A stretch of 64,000 nt of DNA, taken from the NCBI GenBank assembly GCA_019638485.1, contig JAHBTP010000001.1, forward strand, positions 124,001 to 188,000, in the 5' to 3' direction. The stretch's first letter is position 1, and each line of letters opens with the position of its first letter. The stretch is from Ferruginibacter sp. (GTDB lineage: Bacteria > Bacteroidota > Bacteroidia > Chitinophagales > Chitinophagaceae). The notes under the pieces were generated by a model. The model searched no databases and was not told the DNA's origin. It saw only the letters and a list, made by a program, of their open reading frames with translations. A program made the position numbers and the translations under genes. Positions 52,755 through 62,312 of the stretch are shown one piece after another.

Positions 52755-55598
52755 TTATCTGATAAGTGTTACCGTTCCTTTGTGTGTAATAAGGGTTCCT
52801 TCACATTCAACCTGTGCAGCCCAAACAAATGTTTGTGTGGTTTGTACCTGTTTTGTACCAATAGTTCCGTTCCATCCCAAACTTGCTGCATTGGGGGAGA
52901 AATTATTTCTCTCGAAGATTTTGAAACCCCGGCGATCGAATACCATAAAGGAGATTATTTTATCAATCCCCTGAGCAATAGGATAGAAATAATCATTTAA
53001 CCCATCTCCATTTGGTGTAAAGGCATTGGGAAGAAGCAGCCTACCGGTATTGCAATTAAAAGATACCTTTATTTTATCTTCAGATTCACATCCATTTTGG
53101 TCCTTTACTGTAATGGTATATTCTTGAGGCATAGTTAATATAATGGTTGGATAAGCGCAATGGCTGCAACTGAGTGAACCACCTACCGGCGACCATGAAT
53201 AAGAAACAATGTGATTGTCATAAACTGGTTGAAGCGTTACCATGCTATTGAATTCACCTGCTATATCCGGGCCTGCATTAACTAACGGTAATGGATGTAC
53301 GATAATTGAAATGCTTGCTGTGTCAAAAAAGCAGCCCATTTTATCCGACACAATAACACGATATTTGTTGTCAGGTAATGGAATCACACTTGCTGTTTGG
53401 TTATTGATTCTGCTAATATCCAATGCCGGAATCCAATTAATTACCGATTCGTCTTCTGTGTGTAAGGTGAGGATAGCCGGTTGTCCATAACAAACACGCT
53501 CAGGTTCTGCTGATAGTGAAGCAGTAGGTGGAACAAATACCTTAATCATAACGCTATCTTGTATTTTACATCCAAATTCACTTAGGGCATTAACAATATA
53601 ATTTATGCTTTGTGTAGGATTTACATTCGTCGTATCACATTGTCTGCAACTCATAAAGGGTTGATTGTTCCAGGTAATGTCATCTGATGAATAGGCAATA
53701 AGCTGAACTGAATCTCCAAGACAAATGGTGTCATGTCTGGGTAGGATATCAACAATAGGTAATGGATGAATAGTAAGCGATTGAAAAACTTGTTGTTTAC
53801 ATCCACCAATATCCGTAACAATTAATTTTACATTATACTTTCCTGCCCTTGGGTAATAATATGGCTCAGGTTGTGGCCCGGTGGCTTTTTCGTTATTGCC
53901 ATAATCCCATTCAAACGAGGTTATGGGCTCATAACTATAAAAAGGATAAGAAAGGTTGTTAATGCTTACTGTGCTATCAAAACATACACTACGCGTAATA
54001 TCAAAATTAGCAACAGGTCCTTTTACTCTTACCGGAGTACTCAGGTGAACAGTATCATTACAAGTAAGTGGGTTGTTATCTTTTATAACCACATAATCGT
54101 TATATAAGCCAAAGTTTTCAGGGTAATAACTCAGGGAGTTGGTTTGACCATTGTTTAACACTTCTCCGTTTATGTTAAACTCATAAATAAACTTGGCTTC
54201 GGGAGAATAATCTTGTTCAATAAAATATCTTATAGCACTGTCTTTGCATACCGCGTATTTATCTGCCAGCAAAAGAGGCAATGCTGTATAAATGGGTTTT
54301 TGAATACTGTCTAAACAACCGGTTTCAAAATCTGCAAGCCATAATTTAGTATTGAAATTTCCTTGTTGAGGAAAGCTGTGGGATGCGTTAAAATTAAAAG
54401 TGTCTTGCTGTATGGGCACATCGCTAAACGTCCATTTGAATTCATCAATGCTCCCAAGAGATAGGTTTTGAAATTGATAAGTATTAAGTGCATTGCAAAA
54501 ATTCCCTTCTTTGAATTTTGCGATTACTCCCTTTATGAAAATTGGAATACTGTCTTTATTTCCTGCGCAACCGTGCAAATATGGAGTTACTATTACTGAC
54601 ATATCACCCAGTTTTTTGTATTTATGCCGGGTATTGTTTAAGGAAATACTATCCATTTCTCCATCACCAAATTGCCAAACAAAATAGTTAGCTCCATTTG
54701 CTGTGGCCTGCATTTCTATCTGTTCCGAACCGCAAAAAGTATCGCCTGCTGCCGGCATGGTCAGGTTTGTTGCTATAGGGGGGGTGCCATAACCAAATTC
54801 CGGAAAGGTGAATGATGCCTGACAGCCTAAATGAGTGGATAGTGAAACGCTTGCTTCCGTAATGGGTTCAGTAATGTTATAGGTATGGCGTACGTTATTT
54901 GAATTATTTATTTCCGGCGGCGTATTGTCACCAAATTCCCATATTACTTCTGCAATAGAATCATCACGCAATAGTCCGGTTTGAATTCTTAATTGAGGCC
55001 TTGCAGGAATACATCCCTGTGTGATGCTAACCGTTCCGGATAATGAAACCGGAGTAATACTGATGGCTTTAGTTGCGCTTTGATAGCAGTTAAAGGGGTT
55101 GTAACCCTTTACCGTAACGTTATAATTACCAAAATCAGAAAAATTATGTTGGATTGAATTGCTTGTTGTAGTTATTTCGGGTGAGCCATCGTCAAAATTC
55201 CAAACATAAAATTGAATATTTGAACCTGATGCATTGAAACTTATTTCTCCGGTCTTGCAAAAGTTTGTTCTCTGTGTATGTAGATTGATTGTAGGGGAAG
55301 GATTGATGGTGATTGTTCTTTCCTTGGTAACAGCAATGTTGCGGTAAATGGCAATTAACCGAATTGTGTAGGTTCCCGGTGTTAGGTAGGTTATATGTTC
55401 TATGGCTTGATTGCCTGCTTTTCCGTTGCCGAAATCCCATACAAATGACTCCGGATTACCGGTGGAAGTTTGCTGAACTGTAACTACTTGGGGTGCACAA
55501 AAACTTCCCTCTGTGGTAGAGATGGTAAAATTGGCAGTTTGCCCATGAGCTTGTACAAAAAGCGCAAACAGGAATATGATAGTTCCGATGAATCTCAT
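52755..55598 (-). CDS. Large PKD-domain surface protein with T9SS type B sorting domain
   Basis: The 947 residues carry a signal peptide (IIFLFALFVQAHGQ). A series of PKD and PKD-like domains follows, with cores SFVWDFGNG, FYVWNFDDGSP, EVIWEFGDN, YFVWQFGDGE and SFEWDYGNN. Ig-like repeats (DTICLGDSVQLIAYS, ERVCYGQPAILTLHT) come next. The type B sorting domain is PNAFTPNGDGLNDYFYP, FMVFDRRGFKIFERN and GTVTLIR. It is expected to leave through SprA. It lies between rpsG and fusA on the opposite strand, breaking the usual ribosomal gene order. The role is probably adhesive or structural. Confidence 0.92.
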   Translation of the reverse strand: MRFIGTIIFLFALFVQAHGQTANFTISTTEGSFCAPQVVTVQQTSTGNPESFVWDFGNGKAGNQAIEHITYLTPGTYTIRLIAIYRNIAVTKERTITINPSPTINLHTQRTNFCKTGEISFNASGSNIQFYVWNFDDGSPEITTTSNSIQHNFSDFGNYNVTVKGYNPFNCYQSATKAISITPVSLSGTVSITQGCIPARPQLRIQTGLLRDDSIAEVIWEFGDNTPPEINNSNNVRHTYNITEPITEASVSLSTHLGCQASFTFPEFGYGTPPIATNLTMPAAGDTFCGSEQIEMQATANGANYFVWQFGDGEMDSISLNNTRHKYKKLGDMSVIVTPYLHGCAGNKDSIPIFIKGVIAKFKEGNFCNALNTYQFQNLSLGSIDEFKWTFSDVPIQQDTFNFNASHSFPQQGNFNTKLWLADFETGCLDSIQKPIYTALPLLLADKYAVCKDSAIRYFIEQDYSPEAKFIYEFNINGEVLNNGQTNSLSYYPENFGLYNDYVVIKDNNPLTCNDTVHLSTPVRVKGPVANFDITRSVCFDSTVSINNLSYPFYSYEPITSFEWDYGNNEKATGPQPEPYYYPRAGKYNVKLIVTDIGGCKQQVFQSLTIHPLPIVDILPRHDTICLGDSVQLIAYSSDDITWNNQPFMSCRQCDTTNVNPTQSINYIVNALSEFGCKIQDSVMIKVFVPPTASLSAEPERVCYGQPAILTLHTEDESVINWIPALDISRINNQTASVIPLPDNKYRVIVSDKMGCFFDTASISIIVHPLPLVNAGPDIAGEFNSMVTLQPVYDNHIVSYSWSPVGGSLSCSHCAYPTIILTMPQEYTITVKDQNGCESEDKIKVSFNCNTGRLLLPNAFTPNGDGLNDYFYPIAQGIDKIISFMVFDRRGFKIFERNNFSPNAASLGWNGTIGTKQVQTTQTFVWAAQVECEGTLITHKGTVTLIR

Positions 55599-55936
55599 AA
55601 AGCCCTCTTGTAGTATTCTGAAATAACATTTGGTGCTTCATCTAATATTTAAGTGTGCACTTCATATCTGTGCTACATAAACATTAGGGCAATAATGCCT
55701 GAATTGGATTAATTCGGGAAAAAATGAGGTGATTTTATGAGGTAAGGTCGTTTCACCAAGATAGTGGGAGATTAAAGTTAATCAAAACTTTATTTTATCA
55801 CAAGTCTTTGATAATGTTTTTATAATGACATAAAACAGGAGTAAATAGTTCGATATGTGATGTAATGTATTGAAAACAAGTGCATTAGGGTAAAATACGA
55901 CTTAAGTTATTATAAAATTAATTTTTAAAATAATTA
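55599..55936. other. 338-bp intergenic stretch without genes
   Basis: This AT-rich gap separates two minus-strand genes. It contains a dyad AAGTG-TG-CACTT (55651-55662) about 55 bases before the start of the PKD gene. I found no RNA gene, terminator with a clear T run, or coding frame. Confidence 0.5.
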
Positions 55937-57937
55937 CTAAGGCCTTTGGTCAGGGTCTCCTTCCGGGTTATCAGGTAAAATGGATGGCGGTTCTTCAGGT
56001 CGTTCGTTTTTACCCGATTTTTTATTTCCTTTCTTTTTTTTGTCTTTTTCGGCTGCTGCCTTTCTGTTTTTTTTCGCCTCCTTGCTTCCCCAATTTTCAG
56101 GTTCTTCAAGAGCCTTTTCCTGTTGTTTATTTTCATCGGGAGTAACAAATGGCGTGGTGGATGTAGTATCCTGTTGATTGATTATTTCAGGTTCATTAGA
56201 AGTCTTTTCCTGTTGTTTATTTTCATCGGGAGTGACAATTGGCGTGGTGGATGTAGTATCCTGTTGATTGATTATTTCAGGTTCATTAGAAGTCTTTTCC
56301 TGTTGTTTATTTTCATCGGGAGTGACAATTGGCGTAGTGGATGTAGTATCCTGTTGATTGATTATTTCAGGTTCATTAGAAGTCTTTTCCGGTTGTTTAT
56401 TTTCATCGGGAGTGACAATTGGCGTGGTGGATGTAGTATCCTGTTGATTGATTATTTCAGGTTCATTAGAAGTTTTTTCCGGTTGTTTATTTTCATCGGG
56501 AGTGACAAATGGCGTAGTGGATGTAGTATCCTGTTGATTGATTATTTCAGGTTCATTAGAAGTCTTTTCCTGTTGTTTATTTTCATCGGGAGTGACAATT
56601 GGCGTGGTGGATGTAGTATCCTGTTGATTGATTATTTCAGGTTCATTAGAAGTCTTTTCCTGTTGTTTATTTTCATCGGGAGTGACAATTGGCGTAGTGG
56701 ATGTAGTATCCTGTTGATTGATTATTTCAGGTTCATTAGAAGTCTTTTCCTGTTGTTTATTTTCATCGGGGGTGACAAATGGCGTGGTGGATGTAGTATC
56801 CTGTTGATTGATTATTTCGGGTTCCTCGGCTTTAATATCATGTTCATTAAATTCTTTTTTCTGTTTCTTTTTTGATGATGTCTTTTCTTTATTTCTTTTG
56901 TTGTCTGTTTTTTTTGATTCAATGGTTGCTTCAGATGCATTATGTGTACTATCCTCTTCGTTATCATCCACAGGATTGATAGTTTTATGGGTACTCTTAT
57001 TATCTTTCTTCTTGTCTTTATTACTTCCCCATTTGTTGGCTTTTACTGCTTTGGCAGATGTCTTATCTCCATCTGATAAAAGTTCGGTACTATCTGATAG
57101 CGTTGCCAGGGTACTGTCTGATAATTCGGCCTCACCCTTAAGCTTTTTGCCTTTTTTCTTTTTAGCAGCCTCTTTTGCTTTCGCTTTTGCCTGAGCAGCT
57201 TTTAGTTTTTTATTTTTCTTTGCCAATAAATCATCACCTTCCATCTTCATTTTGGCATGCTGAATCATAAAATAATAATACTTATACACGCCTTCATCAT
57301 TCATGGCATTAACAACATACATTAATCGTCGGGATTTGTCATTCTGAGTCTTTTTCCCAGCTACTGACATGCCTACATTTGGAATAAAATAATCGCCATC
57401 ATTTAAACCCAGAGAAAAGAAGGAAATTTCCGGAGAGGTACCTCTGCCATGCCCACTATAAATCATTGCCTCCATTATCTTATCGCAAAGTGACATAAAA
57501 TATCTTGCACTATCTCGAATTCCTAATTGATGATAAGCAAATGAGCGTTCTTTTAAAATGCTCAGGCTAAGTGGCTTTTGAACCAGATACTTCTTTGACT
57601 CTTCCAGCGCATCTTCATAATAACCATGGTCATTAAGTTCAATAATCTCCTTTTCTGCCTCCATATCTTCTAAGGGTGTATAATATTTATTTTCGGTGTA
57701 TCCAATCATTAATGCCAGCGTTTCAAATCTTGTAAGGCTGGAGTCGTTATCTAGAAATCGGATTAATAATTTTGAATAGAAAAGAGAATCGTTTTTATCC
57801 TGAGTTCTTTCTAATATTTTTTTAAAATCGCGGCTGTAATTAAAGTCTGAATTTATTGAAGCCTTGTCGTTGGTAAGTGGTTGGGCGTGGCCAGTTATAG
57901 AAATAAATAAGAATAGGCAAGCAAGAACTCCTTTCAT
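55937..57937 (-). CDS. DUF4919-like secreted protein with eight-fold 30-residue repeat
   Basis: The 666 residues begin with a signal peptide (LACLFLFISITGHAQ). Residues about 30-225 look like a DUF4919 domain: LIRFLDNDSSLTRFETLALM, GYTENKYYTPLEDMEAEKE, YHQLGIRDSARYFMSLCDKI and YSGHGRGTSPEI. A long Lys/Ala-rich charged region follows. Then come eight 30-residue repeats of the form EPEIINQQDTTSTTP-(F/I)-V, continuing TPDENKQ(Q/P)EKTSN. A Lys/Pro-rich tail (RPEEPPSILPDNPEGDP) ends the protein. The C-terminal half is likely disordered. No sorting domain is present. The function is unknown. Confidence 0.82.
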   Translation of the reverse strand: MKGVLACLFLFISITGHAQPLTNDKASINSDFNYSRDFKKILERTQDKNDSLFYSKLLIRFLDNDSSLTRFETLALMIGYTENKYYTPLEDMEAEKEIIELNDHGYYEDALEESKKYLVQKPLSLSILKERSFAYHQLGIRDSARYFMSLCDKIMEAMIYSGHGRGTSPEISFFSLGLNDGDYFIPNVGMSVAGKKTQNDKSRRLMYVVNAMNDEGVYKYYYFMIQHAKMKMEGDDLLAKKNKKLKAAQAKAKAKEAAKKKKGKKLKGEAELSDSTLATLSDSTELLSDGDKTSAKAVKANKWGSNKDKKKDNKSTHKTINPVDDNEEDSTHNASEATIESKKTDNKRNKEKTSSKKKQKKEFNEHDIKAEEPEIINQQDTTSTTPFVTPDENKQQEKTSNEPEIINQQDTTSTTPIVTPDENKQQEKTSNEPEIINQQDTTSTTPIVTPDENKQQEKTSNEPEIINQQDTTSTTPFVTPDENKQPEKTSNEPEIINQQDTTSTTPIVTPDENKQPEKTSNEPEIINQQDTTSTTPIVTPDENKQQEKTSNEPEIINQQDTTSTTPIVTPDENKQQEKTSNEPEIINQQDTTSTTPFVTPDENKQQEKALEEPENWGSKEAKKNRKAAAEKDKKKKGNKKSGKNERPEEPPSILPDNPEGDPDQRP
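56101..56820. repeat. Tandem array: eight 90-bp units inside a coding region
   Basis: Eight head-to-tail 90-bp units keep the reading frame of the DUF4919-like gene. The inner units differ at only a handful of positions. Units 2-3 (56191-56370) and units 6-7 (56551-56730) are identical over 180 bp, so the array also has a dimeric period. The first and last units diverge most. Confidence 0.97.
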
Positions 57938-58026
57938 GTAATGAATTTAATGCGTGAAAGTTATGTAAAAATCACTTTTATGTATTTTTCCCTTACAATT
58001 TAAAGTTGAAATATAATCAAAATTGG

Positions 58027-58058
58027 TTTGTCTAAATTATGAAAAATGATTACCTTTG
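58027..58058 (+). promoter_or_regulatory. fusA: Promoter of fusA
   Basis: TTTG (58027-58030), a 20-base spacer and TACCTTTG (58051-58058) make an exact Bacteroidota promoter. It is the best match in the window and lies 172 bases before the fusA start codon. Confidence 0.75.
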
Positions 58059-58065
58059 CGCGGCT

Positions 58066-58230
58066 AAAAGGGTCGGTATATGGGTTGGAGCCGAAACTGT
58101 TTAGCGTTTTATGAGAGAATCATTCACTATATAATCCCTGCTGCCTCTTTCGGGCTGGTCACTTGGGGAGTTGTGTGTTTTAATCCACACTATTTCAATT
58201 TTCAACTTTACAATTTTAAAACAGATAAAT
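58066..58230 (+). other. Long fusA leader
   Basis: About 165 bases separate the expected transcription start from the fusA ATG. The leader contains short potential stems (GCC-TCTTTCG-GGC near 58144; GTGTG/CACAC near 58170-58190). A short upstream frame beginning at 58080 overlaps fusA. No known riboswitch or ribosomal-protein site is recognisable. Confidence 0.5.
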
Positions 58231-60384
58231 ATGGCAGATTTACATTATACACGAAATTTCGGTATTGCCGCTCACATTGATGCCGGTAAGACCACTACTA
58301 CGGAACGTATTCTTTACTACACTGGAGTGAATCACAAAATGGGCGAGACCCATGATGGAGGAGCAACTACAGACTGGATGGCACAGGAGCAGGAGAGAGG
58401 TATTACAATTACTTCGGCTGCTGTTACTTGTTTTTGGAACTTCCCTACATCACAAGGTAAAAAGTTACCTGAATCAAAGCAGTATAAGTTCAATATTATT
58501 GATACACCCGGGCACGTTGACTTTACTGTTGAAGTGGAGCGTTCATTACGTGTACTTGATGGCTTATTGGCTTTGTTTTGTGCCGTATCAGGTGTAGAGC
58601 CACAATCCGAAACTGTTTGGCGTCAGGCTAACCGGTATAAGGTTCCCCGCATTGGCTTTGTGAATAAGATGGATAGAGCAGGTGCTGATTTTTTAAATGT
58701 GGTAAAACAAGTACGTGAGATGTTAGGTGCTAAAGCTGTTCCACTTCAATTACCAATTGGTGCTGAAGATAGCTTTAAAGGAGTTGTTGATTTGATTACC
58801 ATGAAAGGAATTATATGGAATGACACAGATAAGGGGATGACTTATGAAGAGGTTCCTATTCCGGAGGATATGAAAGCTGAAGTGGATCAATATCGTCAGG
58901 AATTAGTTGAGGCGGTTGCTGAGTATGATGAAAAGTTATTAGAAAAATTCTTTGATGATCCTAATACCATTACTGAAGAAGAGATGCATGAAGCCATACG
59001 TAAGGCTACAATAGATATTTCTATTATTCCTATGATGTGTGGTTCTTCATTTAAAAACAAAGGAGTACAAAAGGCACTTGATGCCGTGGTGCGTTATTTA
59101 CCTTCTCCTAAGGATATTGAATCCATTAAAGGTGTCAATCCCGATACTAATGAAGAGGAATTGCGTCATGCAGATCCTAAGGAGCCATTTAGTGCTTTGG
59201 CTTTTAAAATTATGACTGATCCTTTCGTAGGGCGTTTGGCATTCTTCCGTGCTTATTCAGGTCATTTAGATGCAGGTTCTTATGTACTAAATACGCGTAC
59301 CGGTAAAAATGAGCGTATCAGCCGTATAATGCAAATGCATGCTAACAAGCAAAATCCGGTTGAATTTATTGATGCCGGTGATATTGGTGCAGCTGTTGGA
59401 TTTAAGGATATTAAAACGGGAGATACACTTTGTAATGAAGATCATCCTATTGTTTTGGAAGCTATTAACTTCCCTGACCCTGTTATTGCTATTGCTATTG
59501 AACCCAAAACACAGGCTGATGTGGATAAAATGGGATTGGCTATTGCTAAGCTGGTGGAAGAGGATCCTACCCTTCGTGTGAATACTGATGAAGAGACAGG
59601 CCAAACTATCTTGCGTGGTATGGGTGAGTTACACCTGGATATTATTCTTGATCGTTTGAAGCGTGAATTTAAAGTTGAAGTTAATCAGGGTGCACCAATG
59701 GTAGCTTATAAAGAATCTTTCAATGCTACTATTGAACATCGTGAAATATTAAAGAAACAAACGGGTGGTCGTGGTAAGTTTGCCGACATTATTTTTGAAA
59801 TTGGGCCTGCAGATGCAGAATGGTTGAAAGAGCAGGATGGAAAATCAAACTTCCAATTTGTAAACTCTTTATTTGGTGGTTCTATTCCGAAGGAATTTGT
59901 TCCTGCCATTCAAAAGGGATTTGAAACGGCTATGACTACCGGTGTATTGGCCGGGTATCCAATGGAAAGCATGAAGGTGAATGTGAAGGATGGTTCTTTC
60001 CACCAAGTGGATTCCGACTCCATGTCATTTGAGCTTTGTGCTAAGCAAGGATACCGTGAAGCCGGTCGGAAAGCCAAGCCTCAATTGCTTGAACCTATTA
60101 TGAAAGTTGAAGTGCTTACTCCTGACCAATATATGGGTGATGTAACCGGTGATTTAAACCGTCGTCGTGGTATTTTGGAAGGCATGGACACTAAGCATGG
60201 CCTTCAGGTTATCAGGGCTAAGGTTCCATTGAGCGAAATGTTTGGTTATGTTACCCAGTTGCGCTCGTTATCTTCAGGTCGTGCTACATCGAGTATGGAG
60301 TTTAGTCATTATGCTCCTGCACCAACTAACATTGCTGAAGAGGTAGTAGCAAAATCAAAAGGAAAGGTAAAGGTGGAGGAATAA
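58231..60384 (+). CDS. fusA: Elongation factor G
   Basis: Starting at 58231 ([20 protein letters not shown]) the product has 717 residues, normal for EF-G; the frame is open to 58171 but that part is leader. The GTPase motifs are [19 protein letters not shown] (G1), [10 protein letters not shown] (switch I), [15 protein letters not shown] (G3) and NKMDRAGAD (G4). Domain III carries [18 protein letters not shown], and domain IV tips follow [18 protein letters not shown] translocates tRNA-mRNA on the ribosome. It is transcribed alone, with its own promoter and terminator, rather than from the rpsL operon. Confidence 0.98.
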   Translation: MADLHYTRNFGIAAHIDAGKTTTTERILYYTGVNHKMGETHDGGATTDWMAQEQERGITITSAAVTCFWNFPTSQGKKLPESKQYKFNIIDTPGHVDFTVEVERSLRVLDGLLALFCAVSGVEPQSETVWRQANRYKVPRIGFVNKMDRAGADFLNVVKQVREMLGAKAVPLQLPIGAEDSFKGVVDLITMKGIIWNDTDKGMTYEEVPIPEDMKAEVDQYRQELVEAVAEYDEKLLEKFFDDPNTITEEEMHEAIRKATIDISIIPMMCGSSFKNKGVQKALDAVVRYLPSPKDIESIKGVNPDTNEEELRHADPKEPFSALAFKIMTDPFVGRLAFFRAYSGHLDAGSYVLNTRTGKNERISRIMQMHANKQNPVEFIDAGDIGAAVGFKDIKTGDTLCNEDHPIVLEAINFPDPVIAIAIEPKTQADVDKMGLAIAKLVEEDPTLRVNTDEETGQTILRGMGELHLDIILDRLKREFKVEVNQGAPMVAYKESFNATIEHREILKKQTGGRGKFADIIFEIGPADAEWLKEQDGKSNFQFVNSLFGGSIPKEFVPAIQKGFETAMTTGVLAGYPMESMKVNVKDGSFHQVDSDSMSFELCAKQGYREAGRKAKPQLLEPIMKVEVLTPDQYMGDVTGDLNRRRGILEGMDTKHGLQVIRAKVPLSEMFGYVTQLRSLSSGRATSSMEFSHYAPAPTNIAEEVVAKSKGKVKVEE

Positions 60385-60404
60385 TACAATCTTTTTATCA
60401 TTAT

Positions 60405-60436
60405 AAAGCCCTGCAACACTTGCAGGGCTTTCTTTT
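60405..60436 (+). terminator. Rho-independent terminator after fusA
   Basis: AAAGCCCTGCA pairs perfectly with TGCAGGGCTTT around five bases and is followed by CTTTT, 20 bases after the stop codon. Confidence 0.93.
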
Positions 60437-60539
60437 ATATCCCTTTTATAAAATTCTATTTTGAGAATTAAATGATTTGTTGGCAAGAATGAAAATATTT
60501 CTGAACGAATAATCTCGCCTTACTCCCTATTTTTATACT

Positions 60540-61157
60540 ATGAAATGGTTATTTGCAGTTTTATTTTTATTTTTTTTAAATCCTGCTTGTGCTCAATTTA
60601 AAGTAGGTGAAGACAGAGAGAATTTCTTTCGGTTTGGAGGCAGGGTGGGAGTGAATATAAATAAGATAGAGGGTACAGCTTATTCCAAAGGATATCATTT
60701 TAATTTTCAGACCGGCGTGTTTGTACAAATAAATTTTTCACGCAAATTGGGTATCCAGCCGGAAGTTAATTTTTTGCAATCATCTTCAACCTTCTCTGAT
60801 GATGCCACTGAGGTTTATGATGATATATTTAGAGATGGCAGTCAGATAAAAGCAAAAATGAATTATCTTGAAATTCCTGTTTTGCTCAATATAAATGTAG
60901 GTCCTTCTAAGCGAGTGAAGTTGCAGTTTGGGCCCGTATATGGAGTTATGCTTAATGAGTCGGTAGATAGTTTGCTTCATAATGGGAATATTTTTAAGCG
61001 GAATAATTGGAGTGTAACCGGTGGGTTGTGGCTCCAACTTCCGTTTGTTAATTTGTCGGGTAGATATAAGTATGGCCTTTCGAATTTAAACAATACAAGC
61101 AACGGTTATGCCTGGAAGAATCAAGCGATACAAATTGGTGTTGGCATCACGTTTTAA
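60540..61157 (+). CDS. Outer-membrane beta-barrel protein (PorT/OMP_b-brl_2 type)
   Basis: The 205-residue protein has a signal peptide (LFAVLFLFFLNPACAQ) and an eight-strand-like barrel typical of Bacteroidota 'outer membrane beta-barrel' proteins. GGRVGVNINKIEG, FQTGVFVQINFSRKLGIQPE, MNYLEIPVLLNINVG, LQFGPVYGVMLN and the closing strand NQAIQIGVGITF mark the fold. The MNYLEIPVLL strand is diagnostic for this family, which includes PorT. A specific T9SS role cannot be claimed. It is a single gene after the fusA terminator. Confidence 0.85.
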   Translation: MKWLFAVLFLFFLNPACAQFKVGEDRENFFRFGGRVGVNINKIEGTAYSKGYHFNFQTGVFVQINFSRKLGIQPEVNFLQSSSTFSDDATEVYDDIFRDGSQIKAKMNYLEIPVLLNINVGPSKRVKLQFGPVYGVMLNESVDSLLHNGNIFKRNNWSVTGGLWLQLPFVNLSGRYKYGLSNLNNTSNGYAWKNQAIQIGVGITF

Positions 61158-61237
61158 TGAGGGAAAGCCTTTTTTATAGAAGAAAATGAGCATGCCGGTT
61201 ATTGATGATTATTTTACCTTTCCTTAAACTTTATTTT

Positions 61238-61960
61238 ATGCGTCATATTGATTTATCAAAAGTGATGGTATTAGATATAGAAACTGCGTCTATGGCTCCC
61301 AGTTATGATGAGTTAAATGAGCATTGGAAACTATTATGGCAGGGGAAAACAGCTTATCAATTACCGGCCGATTCCACCCCTGATGATTTTTATAAGCACA
61401 GAGCGGGGGTAATGGCTGAATTTTCACGCGTGGTGTGTATTTCAGTTGCTGTCTTTACTCGTTCTAAAGATGGTGAAGGAATGAGGCTTAAGAGTATTTA
61501 TCATGAAGAAGAAAAGGTATTATTGCAGGAGTGGGCTAACTTAGTTGAACAAAAGCAATGGATTTTTGGCGGGCATAATATTCGGGAATTTGACCTTCCT
61601 TTTTTATGCAGAAGAATGATTATTCACGGCATACCTATACCAATGTCATTGGATTTTCAAAATAAAAAACCATGGGAAATTCAGGTATTGGATACGTTTC
61701 AATATTGGCGATTTGGCGATTATAAAAATTTCACATCACTTCAATTACTTGCTTCTGCATTAGGATTGCCATCACCTAAAGATGATATTAACGGTAGTAT
61801 GGTAGGTGAATTATTTTGGGAACCTGATGAAATAAAACGTAAAGACAATATAGAGCGAATTATTAAATACTGTCAAAAAGATGTAATTACAACTGCACAA
61901 ATTATTAGGCGGTTCAGATATGAACAGCTTATAACCGAGGACAAGATTGTGATTACCTGA
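61238..61960 (+). CDS. DEDDy 3'-5' exonuclease-like protein
   Basis: Starting at 61238 (MRHIDLSKVMVLDIET) the product has 240 residues; the longer frame to 61202 adds a sequence unlike the family. The DnaQ/RNase H-like exonuclease sites are ExoI VLDIETA (Asp, Glu), ExoII GGHNIREFDLPFL (Asp) and ExoIII YCQKDVITTAQ (Tyr, Asp). The intervening SLQLLASALGLPSPKDDI-like segment is typical of the predicted PolB-like exonuclease family of Bacteroidota. It probably trims single-stranded DNA or RNA. Partners are unknown. Confidence 0.88.
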   Translation: MRHIDLSKVMVLDIETASMAPSYDELNEHWKLLWQGKTAYQLPADSTPDDFYKHRAGVMAEFSRVVCISVAVFTRSKDGEGMRLKSIYHEEEKVLLQEWANLVEQKQWIFGGHNIREFDLPFLCRRMIIHGIPIPMSLDFQNKKPWEIQVLDTFQYWRFGDYKNFTSLQLLASALGLPSPKDDINGSMVGELFWEPDEIKRKDNIERIIKYCQKDVITTAQIIRRFRYEQLITEDKIVIT

Positions 61961-62019
61961 TATGTGTAATATTAACACCTGACAAATCCTAAAATAGGTT
62001 GACTAAACAAAATGAATAC

Positions 62020-62036
62020 TTACCAATATTTGGTAA
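62020..62036. promoter_or_regulatory. Palindromic operator candidate for ParD
   Basis: TTACCAA-TAT-TTGGTAA is a perfect seven-base dyad, 21 bases before the parD start. ParD antitoxins normally bind such dyads to repress their own operon. Confidence 0.6.
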
Positions 62037-62057
62037 CCTTGAAGAAAGTTTGAAAAA

Positions 62058-62312
62058 ATGAAAAATACATCCATATCACTCGGGAACTATTTCGACCAAT
62101 TTGTAAGCAGTCAAGTATCTGCAGGATGGTATAAAAATGTTAGCGAAGTAGTTCGTGCAGGGCTTCGTCTTCTAGAGGACGAAGAAAGCAAAGTAATTGC
62201 TTTAAAAAATGCAATTCAAAAAGGAATTGACAGTGGGATCGCTTACGATTTTGACCCTAAAAAACATCTTCAAGAATTAAAAGCGAAAAAACGGAATAAT
62301 GGCAAATTATGA
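62058..62312 (+). CDS. parD: ParD-family type II antitoxin
   Basis: The 84-residue protein has the ribbon-helix-helix N-terminus of ParD/CopG antitoxins. MKNTSISLGNYFDQFVSSQV is the beta strand and first helix, and GWYKNVSEVVRAGLRLLEDEE the second helix pair. The C-terminus (DFDPKKHLQELKAKKRNNGKL) is the flexible toxin-binding tail. ParD dimers bind DNA and neutralise ParE. The parE frame starts inside its last codons (62299), the classical coupled arrangement. Confidence 0.92.
   Translation: MKNTSISLGNYFDQFVSSQVSAGWYKNVSEVVRAGLRLLEDEESKVIALKNAIQKGIDSGIAYDFDPKKHLQELKAKKRNNGKL

Noticed and set aside
56101..56820. Possible CRISPR array (regular repeats)
   Set aside because: The units are contiguous 90-bp copies with no unique spacers and lie inside an open reading frame, so this is a coding tandem repeat.
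56123..56875. 250-codon open frame on the plus strand opposite the repeat array
   Set aside because: It is open only because the repeat period is a multiple of three; the composition is improbable and the minus-strand gene has a signal peptide and a recognisable domain.
58080..58280. Upstream frame overlapping the fusA start as a possible leader peptide
   Set aside because: There is no good ribosome site, it is rich in aromatic and Cys residues without a run of one amino acid, and it runs into fusA. I could not support it as a gene.
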